This document shows, one piece after another, positions 25,243 through 33,054 of a stretch of 64,000 nucleotides of DNA; position 1 is the stretch's first letter; the number at the start of each line of letters is the position of its first letter. The stretch lies in assembly GCF_002943105.1 (NCBI RefSeq), contig NZ_PTPZ01000003.1:432010-496009 (forward strand), read 5' to 3'. Source of the stretch: Cloacibacterium normanense (GTDB lineage: Bacteria; Bacteroidota; Bacteroidia; Flavobacteriales; Weeksellaceae). A model generated the notes under the pieces. The model did no database searches, was not told where the DNA came from, and was given only the letters and a program-made list of their open reading frames with translations. The position numbers and the translations under genes were made by a program.

Positions 25243-25608
25243 TTACTCCGTAAAATTTTCAATTTCACCGGTTTGATAGTTTGTTCGAGTTTTTACTTTA
25301 CCAGAAGGATAGTGATTCGTCCAAATTCCTGATTTTGAACCGTTCGTAAATTGACCTTGACTGGAAATTACACCCGTTTCAAAATATGTAATCCATTTTC
25401 CATGTTCGGTCCCGTTTTGGTATTGAATGATGGACTTTACTTGACCATTTTCAAAGTACGTGCGCCATTCGCCGGTTTTTTTCGATTCTAAATTGCGAAC
25501 ACCTACGCTTTTGATTTGGCCAGCTGGGTAATAAGTTGTATCTGCTTTTTGGGCGTAAACAGAAAATTTCAACATAAATACGAAGGTGATTATACTTATT
25601 ATACTCAT
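25243..25608 (-). CDS. MORN-repeat (YwqK-like) secreted protein
   Basis: A 121-residue protein with a short signal peptide (to about residue 19, VYAQ) and four or five MORN_2 repeats of the form GxWxxYFxxGxxxSxxxY (GEWRTYFENGQVKS, GKWITYFETGVISS, GIWTNHYPSGKVKT). In databases such proteins are often labelled toxin-antitoxin YwqK antitoxin, but a scaffold role is just as likely. It follows the SUMF1-like gene by 15 bases. Confidence 0.8.
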   Translation of the reverse strand: MSIISIITFVFMLKFSVYAQKADTTYYPAGQIKSVGVRNLESKKTGEWRTYFENGQVKSIIQYQNGTEHGKWITYFETGVISSQGQFTNGSKSGIWTNHYPSGKVKTRTNYQTGEIENFTE

Positions 25609-25623
25609 AATTTCTCAGATTTG

Positions 25624-26880
25624 TCATTCATTCAAATGTTTGTATTTGTGGAATTTGCCTCCCGCTTTTTTTGCGACGTCGAACATGATTTTTGATCTTA
25701 CAACCTCATCACTTTTTGGATTATTCTTGTTCAAAAACTCTAAATCCTCATATACATAATCCATAATATTCATCCCGTCCATTTCATCTACTACATCTAA
25801 CGGATAACGATAGAGATTAACCGCTCGCTGGAAAAAATCTAGATTTCCTGTAGCGACTGCCACTTTGAGTAATGAGATTTCTTTTTTAGCAGTTCGAATG
25901 GTATCACAAACCAAGCAGCATGAACATCGGGTAACGTATACATGGATTTTTTCTACATAGAAAATATCGCTGTCGTTTTCAGCATCAGCTTGGGCTAAAC
26001 GGGCTAATTCTTGTTCGTATTTATAAGCATACAAGAATTCATCATCATCTACTGGTCTATTGCTTTCTAAAGCTCCACATAAAATAGCGTATCCAGTTTT
26101 TTTTGTATTACACTTAAATTCAGAATATTCAGCTTTAGGGTTAGCTTTGGAAGTTGGTGTTGCACTAGCCGTTATTTTGGCGGTAGTTACCAAGCGAAAA
26201 CCAGCGCTGTAAATGGCACGATTCGTGGCTCTGTAATTGCGTTGTACGTTGGTGCTGTTGGTTTCAAAACTCATGCTGCTGCCTCCTTTCAGTACACCTT
26301 TGTCAAATGCTATATCCTCAAAAAAATCGCTGCACCATTCCCAGGCGTTGCCTGTCATGTCAAAAAGCCCAAGCTCGTTGGGTTTCTTTTGTCCTACGGC
26401 TTGCATTTGATAGTTGGCATTTTTGTAATACCACGCTACTTCGTTGATGTCGTTGCTACCGGCATAGGTGTAGCCTTTGGATTGTGTACCTCCGTTGGCT
26501 GCAAATTCCCATTCGGCTTCGGTCGGCAAGCGGTAAGTAAAGCCCAAAGTTTTACTCAACCATTCGCAATAGGCAATCGCATCATTGTAAGATACATTTA
26601 CCATGGGGTGTTGGTTGTTCCAACCCCAATAAGGTGCTTCGGGCATGGCTCTATTGGTTGCGGTGCAAAAAGTTTTGTATTCGCCAACGGTTACTTCGTA
26701 GCGGCTAATGCTAAAATCAGCTACTGTTTCGGCATGTGCCCATTTTTTATCTTCGGCACCATTACCCATAATGAATGAACCTCCTTTTACGAAAACCATA
26801 TTTGGGTTTTGTGGTGGTGTAGCAAATGCCATTTGCGCAAGGCAGGCTAGGACTAAAAATAGAAAGTGGTGTTTTTTCAT
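25624..26880 (-). CDS. SUMF1 (formylglycine-generating-enzyme-like) secreted protein
   Basis: A 418-residue protein with a signal peptide (to about 20). A SUMF1/FGE-sulfatase domain spans about 26-232 (FVKGGSFIMGN, ISRYEVTVGEY, PMVNVSYNDAIAYCEWL, YRLPTEAEWEFAANGG, DMTGNAWEWCSDFF, GFRLV). The two active-site Cys of true FGE are not evident, so a binding or structural role as in gliding GldK-like proteins is more likely. The 180-residue C-terminal part is unknown and holds a Cys cluster (TRCSCCLVCDT). It starts 1 base after the zinc-ribbon gene. Confidence 0.82.
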   Translation of the reverse strand: MKKHHFLFLVLACLAQMAFATPPQNPNMVFVKGGSFIMGNGAEDKKWAHAETVADFSISRYEVTVGEYKTFCTATNRAMPEAPYWGWNNQHPMVNVSYNDAIAYCEWLSKTLGFTYRLPTEAEWEFAANGGTQSKGYTYAGSNDINEVAWYYKNANYQMQAVGQKKPNELGLFDMTGNAWEWCSDFFEDIAFDKGVLKGGSSMSFETNSTNVQRNYRATNRAIYSAGFRLVTTAKITASATPTSKANPKAEYSEFKCNTKKTGYAILCGALESNRPVDDDEFLYAYKYEQELARLAQADAENDSDIFYVEKIHVYVTRCSCCLVCDTIRTAKKEISLLKVAVATGNLDFFQRAVNLYRYPLDVVDEMDGMNIMDYVYEDLEFLNKNNPKSDEVVRSKIMFDVAKKAGGKFHKYKHLNE

Positions 26881-26881
26881 T

Positions 26882-27325
26882 TTATTTCTTTTTCAATTTC
26901 TGGATTAGTTTTAATAAAGCCGCTCTGTTTTTGGCTTCGTGGTAAAACTTGGGTAGTTTTTCTAAAAGCGTAAAATGCGTGCGGTCTTTGTGCTCGCGCA
27001 ATTTGGCACCGATGTATTGTTCTAAATACAACAAATGGGCTTCGTTGTAGGCAAAAAAGACATCGTTTTTAAATGGAGCGTAATACCATAGTGCCGCATC
27101 AAAATAAGCACCGGCCTCTGCTTTATAATGAGCAGTATAACCCAAATAGGTTAGTAAACTGTCTTTTATTTCATGGAAGCCACAATACGAGCAAGTAAGT
27201 TTAGCTTTTTTCTCTTCATAGTCTACAGTTGCCCTTGCTTTTTTGTTGCATTTGGGACAAACCACTGCTACTTCCTCTTGGAAATGGGTAAGTCGAAAAT
27301 TTTGATCTTGAAAGCGTTGAGACAT
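26882..27325 (-). CDS. Zinc-ribbon protein of unknown function
   Basis: A 147-residue cytosolic protein. A treble-clef-like zinc ribbon is formed by Cys23-x2-Cys26 and Cys45-x2-Cys48 (CPKCNKKA, CSYCGF). A helical domain rich in aromatics and His follows (YFDAALWYYAPF). I do not know its function. It overlaps no signal peptide and is directly followed by the SUMF1-like gene with one base between them, so the two are cotranscribed. Confidence 0.7.
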   Translation of the reverse strand: MSQRFQDQNFRLTHFQEEVAVVCPKCNKKARATVDYEEKKAKLTCSYCGFHEIKDSLLTYLGYTAHYKAEAGAYFDAALWYYAPFKNDVFFAYNEAHLLYLEQYIGAKLREHKDRTHFTLLEKLPKFYHEAKNRAALLKLIQKLKKK

Positions 27326-27400
27326 GCCAAATGAATTAAATTACACTAATTTACTGATTTTACTCCTATTTTTTTGTAAGGATAAAAATATTCTGTTCTA

Positions 27401-27844
27401 CTACTGTTTTTTAGGTGTTCTTTTCTGCTCTTCTAGTTTCTCAATTTTGCAATAATAGTATATTTTATCTACTAGTGGAGGGATGTTTTTATTGAGATAA
27501 AAACTTTCCGTTGGGCTTTTACCATTTTGGTTGATGTCTTCATGATATAAAATGATGGATTGCAATATAAAATGAAGCGTTGTTTTTAATTGCGTTAGTT
27601 CTTTTTTGTTTTTTATAATAGCAGTTGCATTGCGTTCAAAAATTGCTTCCTGTGAGGAAGCAAGCTTTATAAACTGTTTCAATTGCGCTATTTTTTCTCC
27701 CCCTGTTTGCTCTTCATTGATACAGTGCTTCACGTTCAGCAAATAGTCTTTTACTTGGAACAAACTATCTATTGCACTTCTGTTTTGTGCCAAAGAAAAA
27801 TTCACTAACAATAAAATAAATACTATTATTGCTTTTTTCATCAT
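27401..27844 (-). CDS. Secreted protein of unknown function
   Basis: A 147-residue protein with a clear signal peptide (KKAIIVFILLLVNFSLAQ). The remainder is helical and Lys/Glu-rich without Cys-rich motifs, apart from two single Cys. Not recognised. It lies 76 bases upstream of the zinc-ribbon gene on the same strand, so it may share its transcript. Confidence 0.6.
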   Translation of the reverse strand: MMKKAIIVFILLLVNFSLAQNRSAIDSLFQVKDYLLNVKHCINEEQTGGEKIAQLKQFIKLASSQEAIFERNATAIIKNKKELTQLKTTLHFILQSIILYHEDINQNGKSPTESFYLNKNIPPLVDKIYYYCKIEKLEEQKRTPKKQ

Positions 27845-27962
27845 GTTATTTATTTTGAATTACATTTATGAAAACTTATTCGGTTTATTAAATAGGATAT
27901 TTTGACACTTATTACTATAATAATGTTGCAAAAGAAATAAAAACCATAATATTCAAAATAAC

Positions 27963-29048
27963 TTATTCAAATTTTTCAGGACTTATAGCAATAAAAAGTC
28001 TTCCGTCTTTTGAAATGTACATGTTAATATTTTTAGAAAAAAGGTTAGGAGTTTTAAAATTAATATCTCTTATATTGTCTGAATTTTCAGTAGAGTCAGT
28101 TATTTCACTATACTCTTTGAAATTTTCTTTTACTTTTTTAGCTAACAAGTCAATAATACTTTCGTTTATTGTAGCTGCTTCTTTAATAATTACGTAATGC
28201 GAAGGGTAACTAATTTCCTTATCAAATAAATACTCAAGCATTATAGTTGTCGTACCAAGATTTTTTGACTGTTGTGTTGAGTAGTATCGAGACATAATAC
28301 TATTTTCATCATCTTTTTGTTGATCTATCAAATTGCCTTTTACCTGAGACCATTTTGCCGCTACAATTTCTTTAATATGTTTTAGAAAATCATCTGCTTT
28401 TTTTTCTACATAGGTTTCAATTGGTTTTTGTCTTAATAGTAATTCATTTGCCAAATGGTTTTTTCCATTGGGATACATTTCATTAATAGACTTGTTAAAT
28501 TCTTCTTGTGAATTTACAGGAAAAGTACTTATTGTTGCTATGTTTTCAGTATCTGCACCAGCATATACTGAACTTGTTTCCAGTTTTGTTCTCTCCACAT
28601 GTCCGTTTGTGAAATTTGACTTCTCATCAAAGGTCAATTTATACGTGAATAATCCAAGAATATCTTTGCCTTTGATGACACGAGTTCCATTTTTTGGATA
28701 AATTTCGATTGTAAAACCTGTAGATTCTCCATTAATGTTGAAGGTATATTTAAACATGGCATTTGTGTCAAACTCGATGATATTTACATTAGCTTTATTA
28801 TCTGTAGATTTCATCCTTACGGTAACGGGCATAAGTAAGCCCGGTTCTCTATAAGTAGTAGCATTGGAAGCTATTAAATCGTCCTGGAAAATAAGCATTT
28901 CATGTTGGATTCCGTCATATTTCCAACTTAATAATTGTACTAATTTGAAATCTACACTTGCTTGACCAAATGCAGTAATTGCTTGCAAAATCATAAATAT
29001 GGTAATCAATAATTTTGAATTCCGTTTTAAAATTGTTTTCATTCGCAT
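27963..29048 (-). CDS. Secreted protein of unknown function
   Basis: A 361-residue protein with a signal peptide (LLITIFMILQAITAFGQ). The mature part is mixed alpha/beta with no motif I know. There is no lipobox, no C-terminal sorting domain and no membrane helix. It belongs to a run of secreted proteins on this strand (24555-30871). Confidence 0.65.
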   Translation of the reverse strand: MRMKTILKRNSKLLITIFMILQAITAFGQASVDFKLVQLLSWKYDGIQHEMLIFQDDLIASNATTYREPGLLMPVTVRMKSTDNKANVNIIEFDTNAMFKYTFNINGESTGFTIEIYPKNGTRVIKGKDILGLFTYKLTFDEKSNFTNGHVERTKLETSSVYAGADTENIATISTFPVNSQEEFNKSINEMYPNGKNHLANELLLRQKPIETYVEKKADDFLKHIKEIVAAKWSQVKGNLIDQQKDDENSIMSRYYSTQQSKNLGTTTIMLEYLFDKEISYPSHYVIIKEAATINESIIDLLAKKVKENFKEYSEITDSTENSDNIRDINFKTPNLFSKNINMYISKDGRLFIAISPEKFE

Positions 29049-29216
29049 TGTTGTTGAATTTATTTATGAATTTGCAAACTCGTTTTTATTATACGAAGTT
29101 TTTTTTGTTTACATATCCAATAAATTTGTGATTGGATAAATTTATAATAACTTATGGTCAAATCATTCTAATGATACTTGCTAAGTATAAATTATTTTTC
29201 CTTAATAATATAAAAT

Positions 29217-29552
29217 TTATTCACAATAAACTCTGAATTGATATTCTCTATTGGTATAGGGGTCTATTTCAGAAAATCTACCTACACCTCTATTTTTGGC
29301 GTACCAAGAATTTCGTTCTCGAACCCAGTTTTCTACATTCTTTACAACTCCCTCAGATAGAGAAGATTTTGCAAAAAATCCTTTTTGCCATTTATCATTA
29401 GCGTAACTCCATACTTCTGCTGTCTTTCGAGGACAGTTTCCACTAGCCTCGTTAAAACCAGAAGAAAACTCTCTCATTGCATTGCAGGAAATCAATGTCA
29501 ATGAAATTGCTATAATGAATATTCTATTGAATTGTTTAAATTTTGTTTTCAT
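29217..29552 (-). CDS. Small lipoprotein of unknown function
   Basis: A 111-residue lipoprotein counted from the ATG at 29552, whose signal peptide ends in TLISC (Cys at about residue 23). A longer form from 29624 would overlap the upstream gene and put 24 charged residues before the signal, so I reject it. The mature part is rich in Arg, Tyr and Trp (VWSYANDKWQKGF, SWYAKNRGVGRF). Confidence 0.65.
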   Translation of the reverse strand: MKTKFKQFNRIFIIAISLTLISCNAMREFSSGFNEASGNCPRKTAEVWSYANDKWQKGFFAKSSLSEGVVKNVENWVRERNSWYAKNRGVGRFSEIDPYTNREYQFRVYCE

Positions 29553-29571
29553 ATTTTTATCTTTTTTATTT

Positions 29572-30111
29572 TTAGTCATACCAAGGTCCCTTTTCAATTT
29601 TGTAGCCAGCTTTTTTAAAGGCATTTATTAATTCATCGGCTAGGTATTCGTTATCCTTTAGCGATACAAAATACGTTCTAAACAAATCAACTTTTCGGGA
29701 AGATTTGATGTAGCCGCTATCTTCAAAATATTCTTGACGGACCACCTGCACTGTATCAGGTGCCGTTTCAAAAAAGATTCCTATATCTTTGGTTACGGCT
29801 CTAATGTCTTGTAAAGCGACTTTTTGTTGCTCTAGATAATATCCTTTTTCATAAGCAAAATGGTGTTTGGTGATATAAAGAAGAGTATCCTTTTTTACCG
29901 CCAGTTCGGTAACCTCTAAGCTGTCGAGGTCCTGTTTCATTAGGCCTATTTCATTACCTAAACTATCAATCTCTACTTGTATCATTTTTCGAGCTTTGTT
30001 CTCTTGTTGTAAAGTAGCTTGTAGAAGTTGCACTATTTTGGTGGTTTGGGCAGAAATATTATTGGATAGAAGAGTAGCTAATAGTATAATAACCATTATG
30101 ATGTGATTCAT
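29572..30111 (-). CDS. Secreted coiled-coil protein of unknown function
   Basis: A 179-residue protein with signal peptide to about residue 21 (NNISAQ). A coiled-coil heptad stretch spans about 24-75 (LQATLQQENKARKMIQVEI), and a folded C-terminal half contains FRTYFVSLKDNEY. Not recognised. The next gene starts 20 bases downstream, which suggests an operon. Confidence 0.6.
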   Translation of the reverse strand: MNHIIMVIILLATLLSNNISAQTTKIVQLLQATLQQENKARKMIQVEIDSLGNEIGLMKQDLDSLEVTELAVKKDTLLYITKHHFAYEKGYYLEQQKVALQDIRAVTKDIGIFFETAPDTVQVVRQEYFEDSGYIKSSRKVDLFRTYFVSLKDNEYLADELINAFKKAGYKIEKGPWYD

Positions 30112-30192
30112 GTTTTTTTATTTTTTACAAGTAGTTTCCCTTCTGAAATTCTAATAGCAAGCTTTCATTAGCTGTTTGACTTGATTTTATTA

Positions 30193-30370
30193 TTACTCAA
30201 ACAGTTTTAAATAATCATTTAACTTCGTCCATTCTGGATATTCAGGAGGAAAGAAATCAGTTAACCCTTTTTGTATGCCTCTAAACTAGTTGTTTCTATC
30301 AGGTTTCATTCCAACTTATTTATTTTATCAGCGCCTCCATTTCGTTCGATTATTATTTGGGGCAATTGTT
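30193..30370 (-). pseudogene. Remnant of a broken gene
   Basis: On the minus strand the frame ending at 30193 reads GLTDFFPPEYPEWTKLNDYL then KLFE and a stop, which looks like a real protein C-terminus. Upstream coding-like sequence (IIIERNGGADKINKLE, NLIETTSLEAYKKG) lies in other frames and is cut by stops. I read it as a decayed, frameshifted gene end. The rest of the 373-base gap 30112-30484 shows nothing. Confidence 0.4.
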
Positions 30371-30484
30371 TATTTCAGATTTTAAATAGTACATTTTAAT
30401 TGTCACTTTGTCATAAGCATTCGTTACCTTCCCTGATATTCTTTTTATAGAACTTTTTTCATGTTGTTCAAGTTGTTTACAAGA

Positions 30485-30871
30485 TTACTGTTTAGTATAA
30501 GTCGTTCCGTTAGCATTAAATGAGCGTTTATCATCTGCCATTACTATGTTTACTTTTCCATCTTCTTTTCTGTAGTTGCTTTGTGGCATATGCATGTAAT
30601 TGACTCCTAACCATTTGTTTTCACCTTGGTGTTTTAAATTTCTAAATTTAAAAGCTACCATTCTGGCACTTTGTGGCCAACCGCTATTGCCTACATCTAT
30701 AACCAAGGCATCACTACCTTCTACAAATTTGGCAGTACCCGTAATACTTACAATCATACCATCACTGCGTTTCCATTCTCCATCTAAGTCACTGGCTTTA
30801 AACGCTTGTGCACATACCGCGCTACTCATGAGCATCCCTACGAATAGGAATAGAATTTTAATTGTTTTCAT
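30485..30871 (-). CDS. Small secreted protein of unknown function
   Basis: A 128-residue protein with signal peptide (to about residue 22, AVCAQ). The small beta domain has DLDGEWKRSDGMIVSITG and ANGTTYTKQ at the end, resembling lipocalin-like or DUF-type secreted domains. Function unknown. It is the most upstream gene of the secreted-protein run. Confidence 0.65.
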   Translation of the reverse strand: MKTIKILFLFVGMLMSSAVCAQAFKASDLDGEWKRSDGMIVSITGTAKFVEGSDALVIDVGNSGWPQSARMVAFKFRNLKHQGENKWLGVNYMHMPQSNYRKEDGKVNIVMADDKRSFNANGTTYTKQ

Positions 30872-31186
30872 TATTGTTAATTTAATGTGGTTTATTATTA
30901 CTTAAAAAAAGGTGTAAAATTTTTGATTAGACAAAGAAGTTTCGTGAACTGCTAAAAAAAATACCAGAGCAGAAGTATTCTAAAAAAATATTGCTTACAA
31001 ATGATTGTAATGAAAAAAGTTATAACTGTTTTTTAAAATGTAAAATACTGTTATTCAATAATTATACTACTAACAAAAATAACTATAAAAGAATAATTTT
31101 GACAATACCTATTTGTAGGTATTATTTAATTTCAATTTGAAAATGGTTTATATCCGTTCACATACCAACATAATTTTGCACACTTT

Positions 31187-31555
31187 GTCTTCTCCCTCAT
31201 CCCACACCCCTCATAATTCATCCCTCATCCCTCATCCCTCGTCACATCATCACATCATCACATCACCACATCACCACATCACCACATCATCACATCACCA
31301 CATCATCACATCATCACATCACCACATCATCCCTAATCCCTAATCACATCATCACATCATCACATCACCACATCATCACATCACCACATCATCCCTCATC
31401 CTTCATCCTTCATCCCTCATCCCTCATAATTTATAACTCACAACTCCTCAACTTTACAACTTTACGATTTCACCTCGCCGCCCCGCACCCCGCACCCCGC
31501 ACTCATACCTCATAACTCATACCTCATACCTCACAACTTACGTCTTCACGACTCA
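31187..31555. repeat. Long degenerate 7- and 9-bp tandem repeat tract
   Basis: Blocks of CATCCCT (7 bp) and CACATCATC/ACATCACCA (9 bp) units merge into each other, followed by CATAACT/CATACCT units. The plus strand is almost free of G. The preceding 30872-31186 is AT-rich with no gene. An apparent His/Ser-rich ORF across the array is an artefact of the repeat. Confidence 0.85.
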
Positions 31556-31810
31556 TTAAATATTTAAGATATTGAAAGAGCATAAAATCTTCTGTTTATT
31601 ACAAATCGAGTTGAATTTGACGTCCTAGGAAACCGAAAGCGTTAAGAAAATGAATAGCCTTTTCGTTAAAAAAAGTCTGCTGTTTAAGCTCGGCATTCTG
31701 CCGAGTGAGTTTCAGAGTTTTTAGAAAAGGATATACATTTTTAGCTGAGGATTTCCAGACTTGAATTTTTGGTTCTTTTGGTTCAAGCCAAAAGAACATA
31801 CAATAAAAAA
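31556..31810. ncRNA. Structured dispersed repeat, copy B
   Basis: Second copy of the ~255-nt element, about 88 percent identical to copy A by eye. The long stem is AAAATGAATAGCCTTTTC against GAAAAGGATATACATTTT, with two mismatches. The CTCGGCA-TTC-TGCCGAG hairpin and the GTTCTTTTGG/CCAAAAGAAC hairpin are intact. It ends about 50 bases from the 3' end of the candidate guide RNA on the minus strand. Confidence 0.7.
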
Positions 31811-31858
31811 CTACAGCACAAATTCTTTCGAGTAATCTTTATGATCCCCAAGTATTAT

Positions 31859-31955
31859 AAAAAAAGAACCCACGCCGTTGTATATACCCTCAAGTATTTA
31901 GTGAGTGTTCAAGACCTCACCTTACGGGTGTACAAGCACCCTCGTTGTATTTTTT
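31859..31955 (-). ncRNA. Candidate guide RNA of the Cas12f-like/sigma system
   Basis: Minus-strand RNA directly after the cas12f-like stop codon. It contains three hairpins: GGGTG-CTTGTA-CACCC (31926-31941), GTGAG...CTCAC (31901-31920) and ATAC...GTAT (31884-31897). An 8-base direct repeat ATACAACG brackets them (31943-31950 and 31876-31883). The last scaffold bases TATATACAAC resemble the ...GCAAC end of Cas12f repeats. They are followed by GGCGTGGGTTC (31876-31866) and a T7 stop (31865-31859). Scaffold and guide limits are inferred from sequence only. Confidence 0.55.
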
Positions 31956-31958
31956 CTA

Positions 31959-33053
31959 CTATCCAATAATCAATTCAATACCCACTTTTTCAGCTTTGTA
32001 TTTTATCATAGACTGCAATTCATAGTAACTCCAATTGCGAAGCACAAATTCCTGTTCTTGGGCTATGCCAATCTTGTCTTCCTGATTTTTAAGGATCAGC
32101 GTGCCTGCCTGTTGCTGAATACAAAAATCAATAAGCAGTCTGCTGTAGACATGAAGTCGATGGTTAACAAACCGACTTTCCAAATGCTCTCGATTAAAAA
32201 GAGCCTTTTGCTTGCGTTTAGCTCCTTTTCCAGAACGGGAAGAAGCAATGCCCGCTTGAAGCCTTTTTTGACTAGCCTGTATAGCCAACCTGCGGTAGAG
32301 AAACTCCTCCTTACTGCCTATAGTGATGCGCACATTATTGGCTTTTGCTACAATAGGATGTTCTAGAGACAAAAAAGCTTCAGCTATAATTTCAGGTTTC
32401 AAAGAATGTTCCTCTTTTTCAAATTCAAATACCGCAAGCCAATACATTTTTTTGTCTTTCAATTGTATCTGCGAGGTACACAGTTTTATTTCACCCTTTA
32501 AAAGCCTTTCCATAATCAATCGCTTATCTGTATAGTCTTTTCCCAGATACGTTTTCATAGGAATGGCAAATGCATTAAAACAAAACGCTTTCTTTTCATG
32601 GTCATATCTCATTTTGCTGATGCATTTCACAGGAAGTGGAATAGGGATGTCTTTTCTATAATTCCTCAAAGATTTCAATCCCTGCCAATAATGAGCTTTC
32701 TCTTTAGAAAAAACAGACTGAATGCTATTGTTCAAGCTTCCCAAAATATCAGTCGGAATTTCCCCTTTGAATTTGTCAAAAACCATGCGTGCCGTAGTGT
32801 TGGTTTTAGAACGGTTAAAGAGTCCCTTTTCATCCTTGTTTGCATCCGCCAACTTATATTGAATCTCTTCCGTGAAATAAAAGAAATCCTTCATCATTTC
32901 CTGAACATAAAGATGAGAAACAATAAAATTTGCAGCCCTATAACATCGGTTCTGATAGCGGTAGAGCTTGTCCCACATCTCATTTCTCACATCGCTGGGA
33001 ACATCCAGAACCAACTGAATTCTTCGGGTTAGCGTAAGGGTAGATTTTTCCAT
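31959..33053 (-). CDS. Nuclease-dead Cas12f/TnpB-like RNA-guided DNA-binding protein
   Basis: A 364-residue Cas12f/TnpB homologue. Residues 1-50 (TRRIQLVLDVPSDVRNEMWD) match the WED/REC start. Residues 100-142 (IPTDILGSLNNSIQSVF, SLRNYRKDIPIPLP) match the Cas12f WED region. RuvC-like sequence runs from 225. The catalytic residues are gone: the first RuvC strand reads FLSLEHPIV with no Asp, and the second reads LILKNQED with Lys322 where Glu is expected. The protein stops at YKAEKVGIELIIG, before the zinc finger and third Asp. It should bind guide RNA and DNA but not cut. Its gene starts 1 base after the sigma-factor stop. I recall recent reports of dead Cas12f paired with sigmaE for RNA-guided transcription in Bacteroidota; this fits. 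Confidence 0.8.
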   Translation of the reverse strand: MEKSTLTLTRRIQLVLDVPSDVRNEMWDKLYRYQNRCYRAANFIVSHLYVQEMMKDFFYFTEEIQYKLADANKDEKGLFNRSKTNTTARMVFDKFKGEIPTDILGSLNNSIQSVFSKEKAHYWQGLKSLRNYRKDIPIPLPVKCISKMRYDHEKKAFCFNAFAIPMKTYLGKDYTDKRLIMERLLKGEIKLCTSQIQLKDKKMYWLAVFEFEKEEHSLKPEIIAEAFLSLEHPIVAKANNVRITIGSKEEFLYRRLAIQASQKRLQAGIASSRSGKGAKRKQKALFNREHLESRFVNHRLHVYSRLLIDFCIQQQAGTLILKNQEDKIGIAQEQEFVLRNWSYYELQSMIKYKAEKVGIELIIG

Positions 33054-33054
33054 G

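Noticed and set aside
31137..31343. A His/Ser/Thr-rich small protein
   Set aside because: It is only the tandem repeat CACATCATC read as codons, with no promoter or conserved start.
31599..31799. A 66-residue minus-strand protein in copy B of the dispersed element
   Set aside because: The same frame has stop codons in copies A and C exactly where the RNA stem is preserved, so structure, not protein, is conserved.
31959..33053. An active IS605-type TnpB or a CRISPR type V effector
   Set aside because: All three RuvC catalytic positions are lost or absent. No TnpA, no IS ends and no CRISPR array are nearby; the RAYT 8 kb away is a different family with its own REPs.
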